Positions 6,385 through 6,929 of a DNA stretch of 6,929 nt are shown here, in pieces. This stretch comes from Oscillospiraceae bacterium (GTDB taxonomy: Bacteria; Bacillota; Clostridia; Oscillospirales; Oscillospiraceae). The notes under the pieces were generated by a model. It had not been told where the DNA came from. It was given only the letters and a program-made list of their open reading frames with translations, and searched no databases. The stretch spans positions 1 to 6,929 of the forward strand of contig JAFXBH010000115.1 in the NCBI GenBank assembly GCA_017521875.1. The letters are read 5' to 3'. The translations under genes were made by a program, and so were the position numbers. Positions within the stretch are counted from its first letter, which is position 1. Each line of letters starts with the position of its first letter.

Positions 6385-6427
6385 ACTGTTTCTTTCTGCG
6401 GGGAAATACACTGTGGAATTTAGTGTT

Positions 6428-6456
6428 ATTCTATCACCATTTTGCCGGGAATTCAA
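6428..6456 (-). promoter_or_regulatory. Promoter of the kinase fusion-dehydrogenase operon
   Basis: On the - strand, TTGAAT (6456-6451) is followed by a 17-nt spacer and TAGAAT (6433-6428, five of six -10 bases), with an extended -10 TGA just before it. The predicted start near 6421 gives a leader of about 48 nt with a perfect Shine-Dalgarno. No operator dyad is evident over it. Confidence 0.7.
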
Positions 6457-6506
6457 CACTTTGCGGGGGCTGGGTCAGATTTATTCTTATGAAAAATATA
6501 CAGAGT

Positions 6507-6534
6507 ATTCATACAATTTTATTCATTTTTGCAT
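6507..6534. promoter_or_regulatory. Possible distal ArgR-type site between the divergent promoters
   Basis: ATTCAT occurs at 6507-6512 and 6521-6526, followed by TTTTGCAT ending at 6534. Read on the - strand this gives ATGAATAAAATTG, similar to one half of the Gram-positive ARG box plus its A-rich centre. The region is very AT-rich, so chance similarity is possible. Confidence 0.25.
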
Positions 6535-6561
6535 AGACAACAACCGAGAAAATGGTAAAAT
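6534..6561 (+). promoter_or_regulatory. Weak candidate upstream promoter for argG
   Basis: TAGACA (6534-6539), a 16-nt spacer and TAAAAT (6556-6561) with a TGG extended element form a plausible second promoter reading towards argG. It is weaker and farther away than the one at 6652-6680, and AT-rich background makes such matches common. Confidence 0.25.
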
Positions 6562-6640
6562 GAGCACCTAATTGTATATTATTGCTAAAAATAGGTGGCA
6601 AAAATCACGGTTTTTTGTAGTGTAAAACGGCAAAAAATAA

Positions 6641-6666
6641 TGAATATGTACTTGCATATTTATTCA
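6641..6666. promoter_or_regulatory. Candidate ARG box overlapping the argG promoter
   Basis: TGCATATTTATTCA (6653-6666) matches the ArgR core TGAATwwwwATTCA with one mismatch. It overlaps a dyad AATATG-TACTTG-CATATT (6643-6660), and a TGAAT half-site lies at 6641-6645. Its place between -35 and -10 suits arginine-dependent repression, the usual control of argG. The ArgR link rests on motif likeness and gene context only. Confidence 0.45.
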
Positions 6667-6680
6667 GCCTATGCTATAAT
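6652..6680 (+). promoter_or_regulatory. Main promoter of argG
   Basis: TATAAT (6675-6680) is a perfect -10 with an extended TGC in front (6672-6674). The -35 at 17-nt spacing is TTGCAT (6652-6657), a moderate match. The predicted start near 6687 gives a leader of about 38 nt to the argG ATG, too short for a T-box or other large riboswitch. Confidence 0.75.
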
Positions 6681-6724
6681 CCGGATAACAGAAAATTCCC
6701 ACAAGGGAACAGGAGGAACAGATT

Positions 6725-6929
6725 ATGAGCAAAAAAGTGGAAAAAGTTGTACTGGCTTACTCCGGTGGCCTGGATACTTCCATTATCATTCCCTGGCTGA
6801 AAGAGAACTATGACAATCCCTACATCATCGCGGTTGCGGGCAATGTGGGTCAGGCGGACGAGCTGGAAGGTCTGGAAGAAAAGGCTTACAAGACCGGCGC
6901 TGATAAGTTCTATGCTGCTGACCTGTGCG
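6725..6929 (+). CDS. argG: Argininosuccinate synthase, N-terminal part (truncated by window end)
   Basis: Sixty-eight codons are visible and the frame is open at the window edge. The enzyme joins citrulline and aspartate with ATP to make argininosuccinate, the next-to-last step of arginine synthesis, in the cytoplasm. The sequence shows the N-type ATP pyrophosphatase signature [12 protein letters not shown] (8-19), followed by [10 protein letters not shown] and, near residue 41, [15 protein letters not shown], all typical of the ArgG N terminus. The ATG at 6725 has AGGAGG at 6711-6716, 8 nt upstream. It is divergent from the kinase operon. Arginine-responsive control is suggested by the ARG-box-like site in its promoter. 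Confidence 0.95.
   Translation, partial: MSKKVEKVVLAYSGGLDTSIIIPWLKENYDNPYIIAVAGNVGQADELEGLEEKAYKTGADKFYAADLC

Noticed and set aside
6373..6459. 29-codon N-terminal extension of the kinase fusion (ATG at 6459)
   Set aside because: This ATG lies upstream of the predicted promoter and lacks a good ribosome binding site, while the ATG at 6372 has a perfect AGGAGG.
6595..6813. 72-codon frame on the + strand overlapping argG
   Set aside because: It overlaps the argG start in another frame and crosses its promoter, and argG is unmistakable.

Overview
The window looks like chromosome from an anaerobic, gut-type Clostridia (Bacillota, Oscillospiraceae/Lachnospiraceae-like). The grounds are strong AGGAGG-type ribosome binding sites, sigma-A-like TTGACA/TATAAT promoters, a BlaI/MecI-type repressor, a BspA-like leucine-rich-repeat surface protein and moderate GC content. 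The genus cannot be fixed from the sequence. No rRNA, tRNA, CRISPR array or insertion sequence was seen.

Layout: (1) 1-144, +, the last 47 codons of a GntP-like organic-acid permease, closed by a 12-bp-stem hairpin. (2) 302-2506, -, a two-gene operon. A 119-aa BlaI/MecI-family repressor comes first, followed 9 nt later by a 611-aa secreted, membrane-anchored leucine-rich-repeat protein. A clear promoter (2546-2574) is overlaid by repeated GTCTA/TAGAC dyads that look like the repressor's own operators. (3) 2579-2758, a gap with a strong, probably bidirectional terminator and possibly a short + strand transcript. (4) 2759-6372, -, a second two-gene operon. An 889-aa fusion (two membrane segments, a degenerate Nudix-like region and a complete PfkB sugar kinase of the 2-keto-3-deoxygluconate type) overlaps by one base (TAATG) a D-2-hydroxyacid dehydrogenase. 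(5) 6373-6724, a divergent control region of about 350 bp with promoters for both sides and candidate ArgR sites. (6) 6725-6929, +, the start of argG (argininosuccinate synthase).

How the genes may work together: the kinase and dehydrogenase are tightly coupled and probably act in one sugar-acid/2-keto-acid route, with the kinase tethered to the inner face of the membrane. The repressor appears to control its own expression and that of a surface LRR protein. No BlaR1/MecR1 sensor protease is encoded in this window, so its inducer is unknown. The two most unusual items are the membrane/Nudix-like/KDG-kinase fusion and the BlaI-type repressor-LRR operon with its operator array.
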